Below, one piece after another: positions 25,097-34,557 of a stretch of 64,000 nt of DNA (positions within the stretch are counted from its first letter, which is position 1; every line of letters begins with the position of its first letter). Source of the stretch: Oscillospiraceae bacterium (lineage in GTDB: Bacteria; Bacillota; Clostridia; Oscillospirales; Ruminococcaceae); contig JAFUOZ010000039.1 in NCBI GenBank assembly GCA_017481565.1, forward strand, positions 1-64,000. The letters run 5' to 3'. The translations under genes were made by a program, and so were the position numbers. A model generated the notes under the pieces. The model ran no database searches, was not told the DNA's origin, and saw only the letters and a program-made list of their open reading frames with translations.

Positions 25097-26929
25097 TTAT
25101 CTCATAAAGCAGTATTTTTCCGCCTGAATCTTCCACATCTGTGCATACATTCCGTTCTGTGAGATAAGCTGTGAATGTGTACCGCTTTCGGCGACACTTC
25201 CCTTTTCAAGCAGGATTATCCTGTCAGCGTCCTTTGTGGTGGAAAGACGGTGGGATATCAGTATGACCGCCTTGTTTTCCGCATTGGCAAGCATACTTTT
25301 ATTGAGACGATATTCCGCAACAGGATCAAGCGCCGATGACGGCTCGTCAAGTATTGCTATGGGCATACCCCTCATAAACATTCTTGCAATAGCTGCCTTT
25401 TGTCCCTCGCCGCCCGAAAGTGCTGTTCCGTTTTCGGAAAACTCCTTTGTCAGCTCGGTATCCAGACCGTCGGAAAGCTTTTCAAGCTTGCTTCTGAAAT
25501 CTGCCTGATAAAGTGCCTTACGGATATTCTCATACTCCGATTTTTCAGCATGACCCATTTTCACATTCTCCGCAAGCGTTGCGCCGTATATCTGAAAATC
25601 CTGAAATACTGCGCCTATCTGCCGACGGTATTCTCTTATATCAAGCTTACGGATATCAACTCCTCCGAAGGTGATAACACCCTCGGTAACGTCGTAAAGA
25701 CGCATTATCAGCTTTATTAGAGTGGTCTTTCCTGCGCCGTTTTCTCCTACAAGTGCAAGCTTTTCACCTCTTTTTACGGTCATGCTCACATTTTTCAGTA
25801 CATATTCATCGCTTTCCTTATATTTAAAGCTTACGTTTTTAAGCTCTAAGGTACAGTCGTTTTCGGGGAGCTTTTCCTCACCCTTACAGCCCTCGATATT
25901 TACCTCGTATTCCATAAAACGACGGAATTTATCTGCATATTGTCCTACGGTCTGAAAATCCACCAGAGCATAATTCATATGATCGAGACGGCTTTTTATA
26001 TCGTTTGTGGCGTTTTTCAGGGACGCTACCTCGCCCAGACCGATAGTCTGCTTTTCAATGGCAAGGTAGGCAAGATAAACGGGAACGGCAAAAAACTGAC
26101 ACAGGGTAAATACAGTTATCCAGTTTATAAGAGTGGGAGGAAGTATTTTCAGAGAATATTTAAGCGCCATTTTCCGTTCCTCCGCGATAGCCTCGTCATA
26201 CTGCTCCATAAGCGCTTCCTCGATACCTGTAAGCTTGATCTCCTTGGCATATTCAGGCTGATAGAATACTCTTTTTGAATAGTCCGCCTTTCTGCCTATC
26301 CTTTGCTTTTCAAGGTTATATTCATATTCAAGCTTTGTTATCATGAATCTTGTGATTATATTTACAATAAATCCGATAACGGGGAAAATGACTATTTTCG
26401 GATCAACGGTGATTATCATCGTTCCCGCAACCGCCATTGCTATTACATTGGCTATAATATCGGAAACACTCATTATCGCCTTTTTGCACATCTCCTCCGA
26501 CTGTGAGGCGGCTATTACAAAATCCTCGAAATATTCGGGGATATCGTAATATTTCAGATCCATAAGCTGTGCCTTTTCCATAAGCTCACGCTGTATCGCT
26601 CCCGTAAACCCTACCATTTTTGTCCAGAAGTAGTTTTCAAGTACTCTGAATATCACAAGTCTTACTATAAAAAGACCGAACATGACCGCAAGTACCTTTA
26701 TCACCTTTGAGATATCTCTGTCTGTAGTGAAGATATTGATTATCCTCATAAGCATAAAGGTATCTATAAACGTTCCTATACCTACAAATACTACTCTGCT
26801 GATCATATAGGAAAGTGACATTTTCTTATTGTGACGAAGAGCATATTTAAGTACATATATGACATTTGAAATAAGACGTTTCATGCTTATCTTATCTTTT
26901 TTGTCCTTCTTATCATTTTTCACGCTCAT
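25097..26929 (-). CDS. ABC exporter half-transporter, second subunit
   Basis: The 610-residue protein has six membrane helices (about 30-330) fused to an ATP-binding domain. Motifs are Walker A GENGAGKTT, signature LSGGEGQKAAIAR, Walker B IAILDEPSSALDP and a switch His in LISHRLSTT. The ATG at 26929 overlaps the TGA of the upstream subunit (ATGA), with GGAGGTGA in front, so the two subunits are made together and probably form a heterodimer. Both subunits keep the Glu after Walker B, so both ATP sites look active. Substrate unknown; relatives export peptides, lipids or drugs. No peptidase domain or peptide gene is next to it. Confidence 0.9.
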   Translation of the reverse strand: MSVKNDKKDKKDKISMKRLISNVIYVLKYALRHNKKMSLSYMISRVVFVGIGTFIDTFMLMRIINIFTTDRDISKVIKVLAVMFGLFIVRLVIFRVLENYFWTKMVGFTGAIQRELMEKAQLMDLKYYDIPEYFEDFVIAASQSEEMCKKAIMSVSDIIANVIAMAVAGTMIITVDPKIVIFPVIGFIVNIITRFMITKLEYEYNLEKQRIGRKADYSKRVFYQPEYAKEIKLTGIEEALMEQYDEAIAEERKMALKYSLKILPPTLINWITVFTLCQFFAVPVYLAYLAIEKQTIGLGEVASLKNATNDIKSRLDHMNYALVDFQTVGQYADKFRRFMEYEVNIEGCKGEEKLPENDCTLELKNVSFKYKESDEYVLKNVSMTVKRGEKLALVGENGAGKTTLIKLIMRLYDVTEGVITFGGVDIRKLDIREYRRQIGAVFQDFQIYGATLAENVKMGHAEKSEYENIRKALYQADFRSKLEKLSDGLDTELTKEFSENGTALSGGEGQKAAIARMFMRGMPIAILDEPSSALDPVAEYRLNKSMLANAENKAVILISHRLSTTKDADRIILLEKGSVAESGTHSQLISQNGMYAQMWKIQAEKYCFMR

Positions 26930-28734
26930 TCTGTCACCTCCTCTGCAAGATAATTCTGTGCCTGCAGCTTCCACATCTCCGCATATTTTCCGTTTCTTTC
27001 CATAAGCTCGCCGTGTGTACCTTCTTCGATCACGGTGCCGTTTTCAAACATATATATCCTGTCTGCGTCACGGGTCGCCGAAAGACGATGGCTTATGAAA
27101 ATGACTGTTTCTCCCTCTGCGGCGGTAAGCATATTCCTGTACATATTATATTCCGCAATAGGATCAAGCGCCGATGAGGGTTCGTCAAGGATCACTATAT
27201 CGGGAGTTCCCGCAAATACTCTTGCAATAGCTATCTTCTGAGCCTCACCGCCTGAAAGTCCCATGCCGTTTTCGTCAAATTCCTTGGTGACCATGGTATC
27301 TATTCCCTTTTCAAGAGTATCAAGCTTATCTCCGAACTGTGCCTTTCGGAGAGCGTCCTCAACAAGTCGGCGCTCCTCCTCATTCTTCGGCTTTCGCATC
27401 AGCACGTTATGGGAAAGGGGCAGTGCAAATATCTGAAGGTCCTGAAATACTGTGCCGAAACGCTTATATAATGATTTCGGCTCATAATTATTGATATTCT
27501 CGCCGCTTATTTTTATCTCTCCCTCGGTGGTTTTATACAGTCCCATGATAAGCTTAACAAGAGTGGTTTTTCCTGCTCCGTTATGACCTACAACGGCTAT
27601 TTTTTCACCTCTGTGTATGGTCATATTCACATCATGAAGAGTAGGCTTGTCCGCTCCCTCATAGGTAAAGCCCATATTCCTTATTTCAATATCGGAAAGC
27701 TTTTCCGCTTTTTTCAGGACTGCGCTGTCTGACTTGGGAGTATAGGAAAGAAAATCCCTCAGATTTGAAACAAATGCGCTTTCCTTTGCAAGTGATACTA
27801 TCAGCTCAACTGCATCGGAGGTCCTCCATGACAGTGTTGACAGGGCGGGTATCATGGCTACATACGCCGCTGTCTGCGCTTCACCCTTGTCAAGTACAAA
27901 GGCTATATAAAGATAGGGAAGTATTGCAGACAGCAGATTATAGATTATCCACTTTAGCGGCTCGATAACGCTGAGCTTTCGGCGTATCTGCCGTGTACGC
28001 TCCTCCATTTCCTCATATGCCTTTTCGTGACGCTCCAGAAGCAGTCTGCCGATACCGAAAAGACGAAGCTCGCCTGCGTATTTCTTTTCGTAGAATACTC
28101 TCTTGGCATATCCTCCGATACGTCCGTCACGGGTATTGGACATATCCAGCGAATAGTAAAGCTCCCCCTCCTTCTTGCCGAAAAACATGGACACCGCAAC
28201 CATAGGTATTATAAACAGCAGCAGCATCGGGTCAACGTCTGCAACGATTATCGTCGCCGCAATTACTGAGGCTATGCCCGATACAAAATATGCAGAATAA
28301 TACAGCACCGTGTTTCCTCTCCACTGACATTCGTTTAAGGCACGGGTATATTTATCGTAGAAATCAGGCTTTTCAAACTGTGAATACTCCATTGAAATTG
28401 ATTTTTCTATTACCCTTTTATAAAAGCTCTGATACATCTTGGGCAGAAACTGCTTTTCGCACAGCTGATGTATCGCCGCCGTGATATGTATGCAGATATG
28501 ACCTATACACATAACTCCCACAAATGCGGCAAGCTCGGCAAAGGGGGTTTTGTTTTCGATTGCCAGATAAATCCATTCGGTAAGATATACCGAAAAGATT
28601 GTCCAGAAAACATTCTCATTGAATTCCTTTATAAATGTATACAGCACATAGCCCTTACTGCCCTTCCACAGTATTTTCAGCATATACATCACATTGGAAA
28701 AGGGAGAATATTTTGCTTTTTCTTTCGTCTTCAT
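26926..28734 (-). CDS. ABC exporter half-transporter, first subunit
   Basis: The 602-residue protein has six membrane helices (about 25-320) and an ATP-binding domain with Walker A GHNGAGKTT, signature LSGGEAQKIAIAR and Walker B IVILDEPSSALDP. It is the first gene of the pair and overlaps the second by 4 bases. The GGGTGAAGGAAA before its ATG is an acceptable ribosome site. The subunits differ clearly in their membrane halves, which fits a heterodimeric exporter. The nearest gene upstream is a Nudix hydrolase on the same strand, 127 bases away. Confidence 0.9.
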   Translation of the reverse strand: MKTKEKAKYSPFSNVMYMLKILWKGSKGYVLYTFIKEFNENVFWTIFSVYLTEWIYLAIENKTPFAELAAFVGVMCIGHICIHITAAIHQLCEKQFLPKMYQSFYKRVIEKSISMEYSQFEKPDFYDKYTRALNECQWRGNTVLYYSAYFVSGIASVIAATIIVADVDPMLLLFIIPMVAVSMFFGKKEGELYYSLDMSNTRDGRIGGYAKRVFYEKKYAGELRLFGIGRLLLERHEKAYEEMEERTRQIRRKLSVIEPLKWIIYNLLSAILPYLYIAFVLDKGEAQTAAYVAMIPALSTLSWRTSDAVELIVSLAKESAFVSNLRDFLSYTPKSDSAVLKKAEKLSDIEIRNMGFTYEGADKPTLHDVNMTIHRGEKIAVVGHNGAGKTTLVKLIMGLYKTTEGEIKISGENINNYEPKSLYKRFGTVFQDLQIFALPLSHNVLMRKPKNEEERRLVEDALRKAQFGDKLDTLEKGIDTMVTKEFDENGMGLSGGEAQKIAIARVFAGTPDIVILDEPSSALDPIAEYNMYRNMLTAAEGETVIFISHRLSATRDADRIYMFENGTVIEEGTHGELMERNGKYAEMWKLQAQNYLAEEVTE

Positions 28735-28861
28735 TTTCCTTCACCCTTTCTGTTTTTTCACATCATCTGCCGCAGCCGCCTGACCGATGATGTTTTATCA
28801 TTATAACACCCATTTTTAAATAAATCAAGCATTTTAAAACAAATGTTACAAATCGTTCGGT

Positions 28862-29353
28862 TTATTTTCTGTCATCATTAATATAATGACAGAATCCATC
28901 GGGGATATTTTTTATAATATCCTTTACGATAACAGGTCTGATATCATAATCGTCTATTTTATCAACAGGTATCCAGCACATTTTTTCGGTATCTCCCCCT
29001 GAGGTCACACTTCTGACAGTATATTCCTTTTTTTCGGCAGGCTTCATAAGATAATACATTTCGATAACGTGGCAGTCAAAGCCTTCAAGTGCTGTATCAC
29101 CGTCAAAGAAATTCTCTATCATACACAAGGGGCGTTCTATTATAAAATTCTCCCCTGTTTCCTCAAAGGCTTCTCTCAGGACCGCTTCTTCGGAGCGCTC
29201 GCCTATATGTACTCCTCCGCCTACCATATAATAATATCCGCAGCTGTCTCCCCTTGCAAAAAGCGCATGACCCTCCGATATTATCACCGCTCCCACACGG
29301 TATCTGAACCAATCCTTTCCCACGCAGAAGCAGCAGTCTGTTTTCTTTTCCAT
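28862..29353 (-). CDS. Nudix hydrolase
   Basis: The 163-residue protein contains the full Nudix box: G, then VHIGE, RSEEAVLREAFEETGE near residues 50-70, fitting Gx5Ex7REUxEExGU. This Mg2+-binding helix hydrolyses nucleoside diphosphates linked to another group. Substrate cannot be told. Two Cys near the N terminus (DCCFCVG) are unusual. The start at 29353 has AAAGGAGG upstream; a longer frame runs into the hairpin element and is rejected. It is probably co-transcribed with the 42-residue gene at 29502, with the hairpin element between them. Confidence 0.9.
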   Translation of the reverse strand: MEKKTDCCFCVGKDWFRYRVGAVIISEGHALFARGDSCGYYYMVGGGVHIGERSEEAVLREAFEETGENFIIERPLCMIENFFDGDTALEGFDCHVIEMYYLMKPAEKKEYTVRSVTSGGDTEKMCWIPVDKIDDYDIRPVIVKDIIKNIPDGFCHYINDDRK

Positions 29354-29363
29354 GATAATTCCT

Positions 29364-29469
29364 CCTTTAATGAACCGCTGAGCAAATCGTTTCAAGACCC
29401 ACTCACTGAAGAATCTTCATGGGTCTGAAACGATGCCTGCGGCTTTGCACAGCGGTTCCTTTAATGAAC
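29364..29469. repeat. Dispersed hairpin element, copy B, with flanking direct repeats
   Basis: The outer helix is GAACCGCTGAGCAAA (29372-29386) with TTTGCACAGCGGTTC (29444-29458), one mismatch. The inner helix is ATCGTTTC plus AGACCCA (29386-29401) with TGGGTCTGAAACGAT (29420-29434). A mini-hairpin GCC-TGC-GGC (29435-29443) completes a three-helix fold. CCTTTAATGAAC occurs at both ends (29364-29375, 29458-29469), possibly a target-site duplication. It lies in the leader between two genes on the minus strand. Confidence 0.75.
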
Positions 29470-29501
29470 AAAGGCGCACATCTCCACACGGAAATGCACG
29501 C

Positions 29502-29630
29502 CTATTCTGACTCACATATATTACAGTGCTCACACCGTCCCGTAATGACGGCGGCTGTATCGGGCAGACGCATATTTCTTTCGTATGAAAATTTTAATTT
29601 TACTTTTCTGTTATTGATATACTTGATCAT
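29502..29630 (-). CDS. 42-residue Cys-rich small protein
   Basis: The frame runs from an ATG at 29630 to TAG at 29502, preceded by a near-perfect ribosome site AAGGAGG eight bases upstream and by a consensus promoter at 29665-29693. The product starts MIKYINNRKVKLKFSYERN and ends with ITGRCEHCNICESE: a basic first half and a cluster of three Cys in CEHCNIC near the end, which could bind metal. No family is recognised. The promoter and ribosome site make translation likely. It would be the first gene of a transcript that continues through the hairpin element into the Nudix gene. Confidence 0.65.
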   Translation of the reverse strand: MIKYINNRKVKLKFSYERNMRLPDTAAVITGRCEHCNICESE

Positions 29631-29664
29631 GAGTCTGCCTCCTTTCTAAAAAAATAATATGGTA

Positions 29665-29693
29665 AGTATATCACAGAATTTTTTTCTTGTCAA
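29665..29693 (-). promoter_or_regulatory. Consensus promoter for the small Cys-rich protein and Nudix genes
   Basis: On the minus strand TTGACA (29688-29693), a 17-base spacer and TATACT (29665-29670), 35 bases before the ATG. Confidence 0.85.
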
Positions 29694-29732
29694 TAGTCTG
29701 ACGGAATTTTTTTCAATTCCTGTATCATTATA

Positions 29733-29767
29733 CATCAATAGTTATTGTTTGTCAATATCTATTGATG
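29733..29767. promoter_or_regulatory. 15-bp inverted repeat between divergent promoters (candidate operator)
   Basis: CATCAATAGTTATTG and CAATATCTATTGATG are reverse complements with one mismatch, separated by 5 bases. A second short palindrome, AAACT-AA-AGTTT (29776-29787), lies closer to the Xre gene. Both sit between the leftward promoter at 29665-29693 and the rightward Xre gene, a usual place for a self-regulating repressor to bind. Confidence 0.6.
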
Positions 29768-29818
29768 ATTTATATAAACTAAAGTTTGGTTTATACTATA
29801 ACAAAGGAAGTGATACAT

Positions 29819-30145
29819 TTGAATGAGCAGAACATTGAAGTCGGAAAACGCATTACAGACCTGCGGCTGAAAAGAGGCTTTACAAGAGAACAGCTGTCCG
29901 AGCTTGCAGATATTTCGGTGCAGTTTCTTGCAGATATTGAAAAGGGCAGAAAATCAATGACAATAGCTACCCTCAGAAAATTGTCATCATCACTGCTTAC
30001 TACTACTGATTATATAGTAAACGGTAGGGCTGCCGACGAAAATTACAGCATTTTATCTATTCTGAACACACTCTCCGACAAAAACAGACGACAGGCTGAA
30101 ATTATCCTGACCGCTTTTGCTGAGGCTGTTAATTCGGAAGAATAG
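29819..30145 (+). CDS. Xre-family helix-turn-helix regulator
   Basis: The 108-residue protein has an HTH_3 domain in its first 65 residues: VGKRITDLRLKRGFTREQLS, then ELADISVQFLADIEKGRK. The C-terminal 45 residues form a short helical part (SILSILNTLSDKNRRQAE) that probably makes dimers. The start is TTG at 29819, with AAAGGAAG about 7 bases before it. It is divergent from the small Cys-rich and Nudix genes, and palindromes lie between, so it probably controls both directions. A terminator follows at 30183. Confidence 0.85.
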   Translation: MNEQNIEVGKRITDLRLKRGFTREQLSELADISVQFLADIEKGRKSMTIATLRKLSSSLLTTTDYIVNGRAADENYSILSILNTLSDKNRRQAEIILTAFAEAVNSEE

Positions 30146-30182
30146 ATAAAATTATAATCTGAAAAGAAAACCTCATAATACA

Positions 30183-30220
30183 AAAACGGATCATCTTAAA
30201 TCACAGATGATCCGTTTTTT
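30183..30220. terminator. Bidirectional terminator between Xre and potD
   Basis: AAAACGGATCATC pairs with GATGATCCGTTTT, followed by a T-run on the plus strand and T-rich sequence on the minus strand. Confidence 0.85.
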
Positions 30221-30221
30221 A

Positions 30222-31493
30222 TTAAAAAATATCCTTTTTGCGCTTGATATGCCTTGCGATAAGTATCGCTATGGAAGCGGCTATACATAGTGCCATAAAC
30301 AACGGAACTATCCATTTGTTCGGTGTTGTCTTGTCGGTGGATTTCATATCCGTCCACAGATCCTGCATGGTGCGGTTTGCTTCTTCGGTAAGATTGCTGT
30401 AGGTCTCGCAGTTTTCCGAAAGATAATTATCGTCGGGATAGGATATACCGTCGTTTATGATATCCTCGTCAAGCTTTTCATAGGCTCTCGAATTTGGGGT
30501 GGAATATCCCACGTACCATGTGTTTGCATAGGCAATATCAGGCTCGCATAGAAAGTTTATATACATTTCAGCCGCAAGCTTGTTCTTTACGCATGAGGGG
30601 ATACATACTGCATCTACAAAAAGATTTGTGCCGCTGTCGGGTACAACAAAATTAAGAGCGTCGTTATCCTCCATAATGGTAAGGGCATCGCCTGCGTAAT
30701 AGGGTGCGATAAGAGCATCACCTGCTCCCATTTTATCGAATATCTCGTCCATAACATAAGCCTGAACTACGCTTTTCTGCTCCTTAAGAAGCTCCGCCGC
30801 GTCCTTAAGCTGCTTTTCATCACAGGTATTGAGGCTGTATCCCAGTCTCAGCTCCGCAATGGCAAAGGCATCACGGGGATTATCAAACATAAGTATCTGA
30901 TCCGCATAATCCTCATTCCATAAAATATCCCAGCCGATATCCTCTGCAGGAATGTCTATCATGGTGCTGTCATAGATAATTCCAACCGTTCCCCATAAAT
31001 AAGGAACGGAATATTTATTTTCGGTATCATATTCGGGAGCTCTGAAATTATCCATGATATAGCTGAAATTGGGGATATTCTCAAAATCAAGCTCACAGAG
31101 CATATCTTCGCTTATCATTCTGGATATCATATAATCTGAGGGGATTATTATATCGTAGGAGGCTCCGCCGCCCTTAAGCTTGGCATAAAGCTCCTCATTG
31201 GTGGCATAGGTGGAATAATTTACCTTTATTCCCGTAAGATTATAAAATTCCTCGTTTACATTGAGCGTTCCCTCGTCCTCACCCATGGCAATATATTCGC
31301 CCCAGTTATATACATTCAGAGTGATATTCTGTCCCTGAAGCTGCTTGTAATATTCTTCGTCTGCAACGGTAAGAGTCTGGATCTCTTCTTCCTCTTCCTC
31401 CAAAGCTGCCGTGTCTTCGGAAGCTGCACAGCCTGTAAGCATAAGCATGAACACAGTCATAAGGGAAAATGCTTTTTTGAATTTATCAGTCAT
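30222..31493 (-). CDS. potD: Spermidine/putrescine-binding lipoprotein with C-terminal membrane helix
   Basis: The 423-residue protein has a lipoprotein signal (MLMLTGCAASED, Cys near residue 22), an acidic linker and then a periplasmic-binding-protein fold. The PotD-like start is LNVYNWGEYI, followed by FNNLTGIKVNYSTYATNE-type sequence and KYSVPYLWGTVGIIYD. It captures polyamines for the PotABC importer. Unusually, the C terminus has a hydrophobic helix (about 394-416) followed by RHIKRKKDIF, so the protein may be held at both ends. It overlaps potC by 8 bases and is last in the operon. Confidence 0.92.
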   Translation of the reverse strand: MTDKFKKAFSLMTVFMLMLTGCAASEDTAALEEEEEEIQTLTVADEEYYKQLQGQNITLNVYNWGEYIAMGEDEGTLNVNEEFYNLTGIKVNYSTYATNEELYAKLKGGGASYDIIIPSDYMISRMISEDMLCELDFENIPNFSYIMDNFRAPEYDTENKYSVPYLWGTVGIIYDSTMIDIPAEDIGWDILWNEDYADQILMFDNPRDAFAIAELRLGYSLNTCDEKQLKDAAELLKEQKSVVQAYVMDEIFDKMGAGDALIAPYYAGDALTIMEDNDALNFVVPDSGTNLFVDAVCIPSCVKNKLAAEMYINFLCEPDIAYANTWYVGYSTPNSRAYEKLDEDIINDGISYPDDNYLSENCETYSNLTEEANRTMQDLWTDMKSTDKTTPNKWIVPLFMALCIAASIAILIARHIKRKKDIF

Positions 31494-32295
31494 TCCTTTC
31501 GCCCTCCGAGGTAAGCTTAAGATTTCTCGTTGTGATGATATTCTTCACAACAAGCACTATTACCACAACTATAAAAATAATGGTGGAAAGAGCATTTATC
31601 TCAGGACTTACCTTACGCCTTGTCATTGAATATATAGTAATGGGAAGCGTCTGAGATGTGGCTCCGCTGGTGAAATAGCTGACTACAAAATCGTCCAGCG
31701 AAAAGGTCACCGACATAAGAAAGCCTGAAAGCACACCCGGCATTATTTCGGGAAGTACTACCTTCCTGAACGCCATCATGGGACTGCAGCCTAAATCAAG
31801 CGCTGCCTCATGCAGATTCGGGTCCATCTGATTGAGCTTGGGCAGGACATTCATTATAACATAGGGCACATCAAAGGTGATATGCGCAATTACAAGAGTA
31901 ACAAAGCCGAACTCAAAATTCATTCTTGCCGCAAAGAATACAAACAGCAGCATAAGGGATACACCTGTGATAATATCGGGATTTATCATGGGTATGGTGG
32001 TTATGTTTGTAATTATCATACGGGGTATCTTCTTCATGCGTGATATACCCACAGCCGCAAATGTACCCAGAACAGTTGCCAGCACCGATGCTATGACAGC
32101 AATTATTATCGTATTCCTCAGCGATGACATTATAAGCTCATTATTGAAAAGCTTTATATACCAGTCAAATGTAAATCCGCTCATTACGGTACGGCTTTTT
32201 GTGGTATTGAATGAAAAGACTATCATTACAAAAATCGGGATATAAAGAAACATCAGCACAAGGGCAATGTATATTTTCCCGAGTATTTTTTTCAT
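31486..32295 (-). CDS. potC: Spermidine/putrescine ABC permease PotC
   Basis: The 269-residue protein has six membrane helices and the permease EAA loop (HEAALDLGCSPMMAFRKVVLP, given here in part). It pairs with PotB to form the polyamine channel driven by PotA. The start has GAAAGGAAC upstream; it follows potB by 27 bases and overlaps potD by 8. Gene order potA-potB-potC-potD is the standard one. Confidence 0.93.
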   Translation of the reverse strand: MKKILGKIYIALVLMFLYIPIFVMIVFSFNTTKSRTVMSGFTFDWYIKLFNNELIMSSLRNTIIIAVIASVLATVLGTFAAVGISRMKKIPRMIITNITTIPMINPDIITGVSLMLLFVFFAARMNFEFGFVTLVIAHITFDVPYVIMNVLPKLNQMDPNLHEAALDLGCSPMMAFRKVVLPEIMPGVLSGFLMSVTFSLDDFVVSYFTSGATSQTLPITIYSMTRRKVSPEINALSTIIFIVVVIVLVVKNIITTRNLKLTSEGERND

Positions 32296-32322
32296 TGATA
32301 CATCGTTCCTTTCAGAAGTTGA

Positions 32323-33150
32323 TTACATCAGTACACGGTCGTTTTCTGTATCGTCCTCACCGAACTGATTCATTATAGTCATTATAAGCAGCAGTATCAC
32401 CATAAGCACAAAGGATATCGCTGCTCCGAGATTGGGATTATAGGAATTTCCCAGAAACTGCATTTCAATAAGGTCGCCTACCAGAAGATTTCCGCCGCCG
32501 CCTAACATTCTTGATATGATAAAGGTGGATATTGCAGGTACGAAAACCATTGTTATTCCCGACGCTACTCCGGGGAAGCTTAAGGGAAGTATTACTCTAA
32601 AAAGCACATTCACCGAGTTGCAGCCCAAGTCTCTCGCCGCCTCGATAACGCTTTTATCTATCTTCACCATGACTGAATATATAGGCAGTATCATAAACGG
32701 TATGTAGTTATATACCATTCCCAGAACCACCGCTCCCTGTGTATTCAAAAGCTTATATGGTCCTAAGCCGAAAAAGCCCAGAAGTGTATTCAGCAGACCG
32801 TTATTTCCCAATATAGCCATCCATGCATATGTCCTTAAGAGAAAATTCATCCACATGGGGAGCATTACTATCATTAGCATGGTGCTTTGTGTATGAGCCT
32901 TCATTCCGGAAAGCATATAGGAAAGAGGATATGCTATCACAAGGCATATCACCGTTGAGATCGCCGCCAGCCATATTGAACGAATAAATATATTGCTGTA
33001 CTGCGCCACATTTGCCAGATTATCAAGAGTAAATGCGCCGCTTTCATCGGTAAAGGCAAAATATGCCACCATTATAAGAGGTACTACGATAAATACCGCC
33101 ATCCATATAAGATAGGGTGCCGCTGCTGCCTTTGAGCTTATTCCTTTCAT
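32323..33150 (-). CDS. potB: Spermidine/putrescine ABC permease PotB
   Basis: The 275-residue protein has six membrane helices and an EAA loop ([19 protein letters not shown]). Its ATG overlaps the TGA of potA (ATGA), so the two are translated together. Size and position match PotB of the polyamine importer. Confidence 0.93.
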   Translation of the reverse strand: MKGISSKAAAAPYLIWMAVFIVVPLIMVAYFAFTDESGAFTLDNLANVAQYSNIFIRSIWLAAISTVICLVIAYPLSYMLSGMKAHTQSTMLMIVMLPMWMNFLLRTYAWMAILGNNGLLNTLLGFFGLGPYKLLNTQGAVVLGMVYNYIPFMILPIYSVMVKIDKSVIEAARDLGCNSVNVLFRVILPLSFPGVASGITMVFVPAISTFIISRMLGGGGNLLVGDLIEMQFLGNSYNPNLGAAISFVLMVILLLIMTIMNQFGEDDTENDRVLM

Positions 33151-34202
33151 CTGCGGTGCTCCTCCATTTTCTTCATTATATGGAGATCCTCAGGGTCAAA
33201 GCGCATACCGATCTCCTGACCCGGCTCAACTGCCTTGGTGGACTGTATCTTCCATTTTCCGTCACAGGCATCTACTATCATTTCATAATGTACGCCCTTG
33301 AAGATCGTGCTTTCCACTATTCCGGTAAGCTTTGCTTCGCTTGGAGCGGAAACCTTTATATCCTCGGGACGTATCACAACGTCAACGTGCTCATTTGCAC
33401 CGAAGCCGCCGTCCACACATTCAAAGCGTCTGCCCAGAATCTCAACCTCCCTGTCCCTTATCATAGCACCGCTTACGATATTGCTTTCGCCGATAAAGTC
33501 CGCAACAAAGGAATTGACAGGCTCGTTGTATATATCTATAGGTGAGCCGATCTGCTGGATATGTCCGCCCTTCATGACCACTACGGTATCGCTCATGGTA
33601 AGAGCCTCCTCCTGATCGTGAGTAACGAAAACAAAGGTTATTTCCATACTTTTCTGTATACGCTTAAGCTCGATCTGCATTTCCTTTCTCAGCTTTAAAT
33701 CAAGCGCACCCAATGGCTCGTCAAGAAGTAGCAGTCTGGGACGGTTTACTAGTGCTCTTGCAATAGCTACTCTCTGCTGCTGACCGCCCGAAAGCTTATT
33801 TACCGAACGCTTTTCATATCCCATAAGATTTACAAGCTCCAGCATTTCGCCTACTCTTCTTATTATCTCCTTTTCGGGCAGCTTCTGTACCCTGAGTCCG
33901 AAGGCGATATTGTCAAACACATTCAGATGAGGGAAAAGAGCATATCTCTGAAAAACGGTATTTACATTTCTTTTATATGGAGGAACATTGGTTATTTCCT
34001 TTCCGTCAAAGATGACCTTTCCGCTGTTGGGTGTGAGAAAACCGCCGATTATTCGCAGAGTAGTGGTCTTTCCGCAGCCCGAAGGCCCTAAAAGAGTTAT
34101 AAACTCCTTATCCTTTATATCAAGATCTATGCTGTCAAGAATTTTTTCATCATCAAATTCAACCGTGATATCCCTGAGACTGACTATATTATTCATGTTC
34201 AT
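33147..34202 (-). CDS. potA: Spermidine/putrescine ABC transporter ATPase PotA
   Basis: The 351-residue ATPase has Walker [10 protein letters not shown], signature [15 protein letters not shown], Walker [13 protein letters not shown] and switch His in [12 protein letters not shown]-terminal TOBE domain (about 270-345) is typical of PotA/CUT1 ATPases. It powers the PotBC channel on the inner face of the membrane. GGAGGAATGAAC precedes the ATG, and a promoter lies at 34280-34307. First gene of potABCD. Confidence 0.93.
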   Translation of the reverse strand: MNMNNIVSLRDITVEFDDEKILDSIDLDIKDKEFITLLGPSGCGKTTTLRIIGGFLTPNSGKVIFDGKEITNVPPYKRNVNTVFQRYALFPHLNVFDNIAFGLRVQKLPEKEIIRRVGEMLELVNLMGYEKRSVNKLSGGQQQRVAIARALVNRPRLLLLDEPLGALDLKLRKEMQIELKRIQKSMEITFVFVTHDQEEALTMSDTVVVMKGGHIQQIGSPIDIYNEPVNSFVADFIGESNIVSGAMIRDREVEILGRRFECVDGGFGANEHVDVVIRPEDIKVSAPSEAKLTGIVESTIFKGVHYEMIVDACDGKWKIQSTKAVEPGQEIGMRFDPEDLHIMKKMEEHRR

Positions 34203-34279
34203 TCCTCCGATATATGTTTATAAGGAAAATATTATTGCAATATTCCCCTTTTTTCTTCAATAATCAGCATACAATATGT

Positions 34280-34307
34280 ATTATATCACAAAATACGCTG
34301 ATGTAAA
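34280..34307 (-). promoter_or_regulatory. Promoter of the potABCD operon
   Basis: On the minus strand TTTACA (34302-34307), a 16-base spacer and TATAAT (34280-34285), about 75 bases before potA. Confidence 0.65.
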
Positions 34308-34521
34308 GTGATAATCTGTAAATTTCAATAGAAAAAAATCAGCTGCTTTTTTATGCAATTAGTAGGAATATTCCGCTTATACTATTATAAATGGGGCACA
34401 TGATGCATATACATATATCATATATGCTAAACTTTGTTAGTCAAAGTAAACATTATTTTCACTGTCATAAAAATAATATACGGTCAATCTGACAAAATTC
34501 GATATATTCAAAAAAAATCTA
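34308..34521. other. AT-rich gap between the divergent pot and feo operons
   Basis: No gene is seen in this part of the 435-base gap. One palindrome stands out: ACTTTG-TTAG-TCAAAGT type sequence at about 34431-34447, which contains a GTTAG half-site like those in the feo operators. Confidence 0.4.
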
Positions 34522-34550
34522 TTGACAAAACGGTTAGCATGAGGTAATAT
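34522..34550 (+). promoter_or_regulatory. Promoter of the feo operon, overlapping a partial operator
   Basis: TTGACA (34522-34527), a 17-base spacer and TAATAT (34545-34550). The spacer and -10 contain GTTAG-N6-GTAAT (34533-34548), a partial match to the operator below. Confidence 0.75.
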
Positions 34551-34557
34551 ATAAACA

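Noticed and set aside
25097..28734. ABC exporter pair as part of a bacteriocin or lantibiotic cluster
   Set aside because: No peptidase C39 domain, modification enzyme or precursor peptide was found nearby; only a general exporter call is justified.
29364..29469. Hairpin element read as an intrinsic terminator
   Set aside because: No T-run follows the helices, and relatives at 71-150 and 44943-45039 show it is a dispersed element.
29419..29649. A 76-codon plus-strand frame in the Nudix upstream region
   Set aside because: It covers the hairpin element and is opposite to the 42-residue gene, which has a proper promoter and ribosome site.
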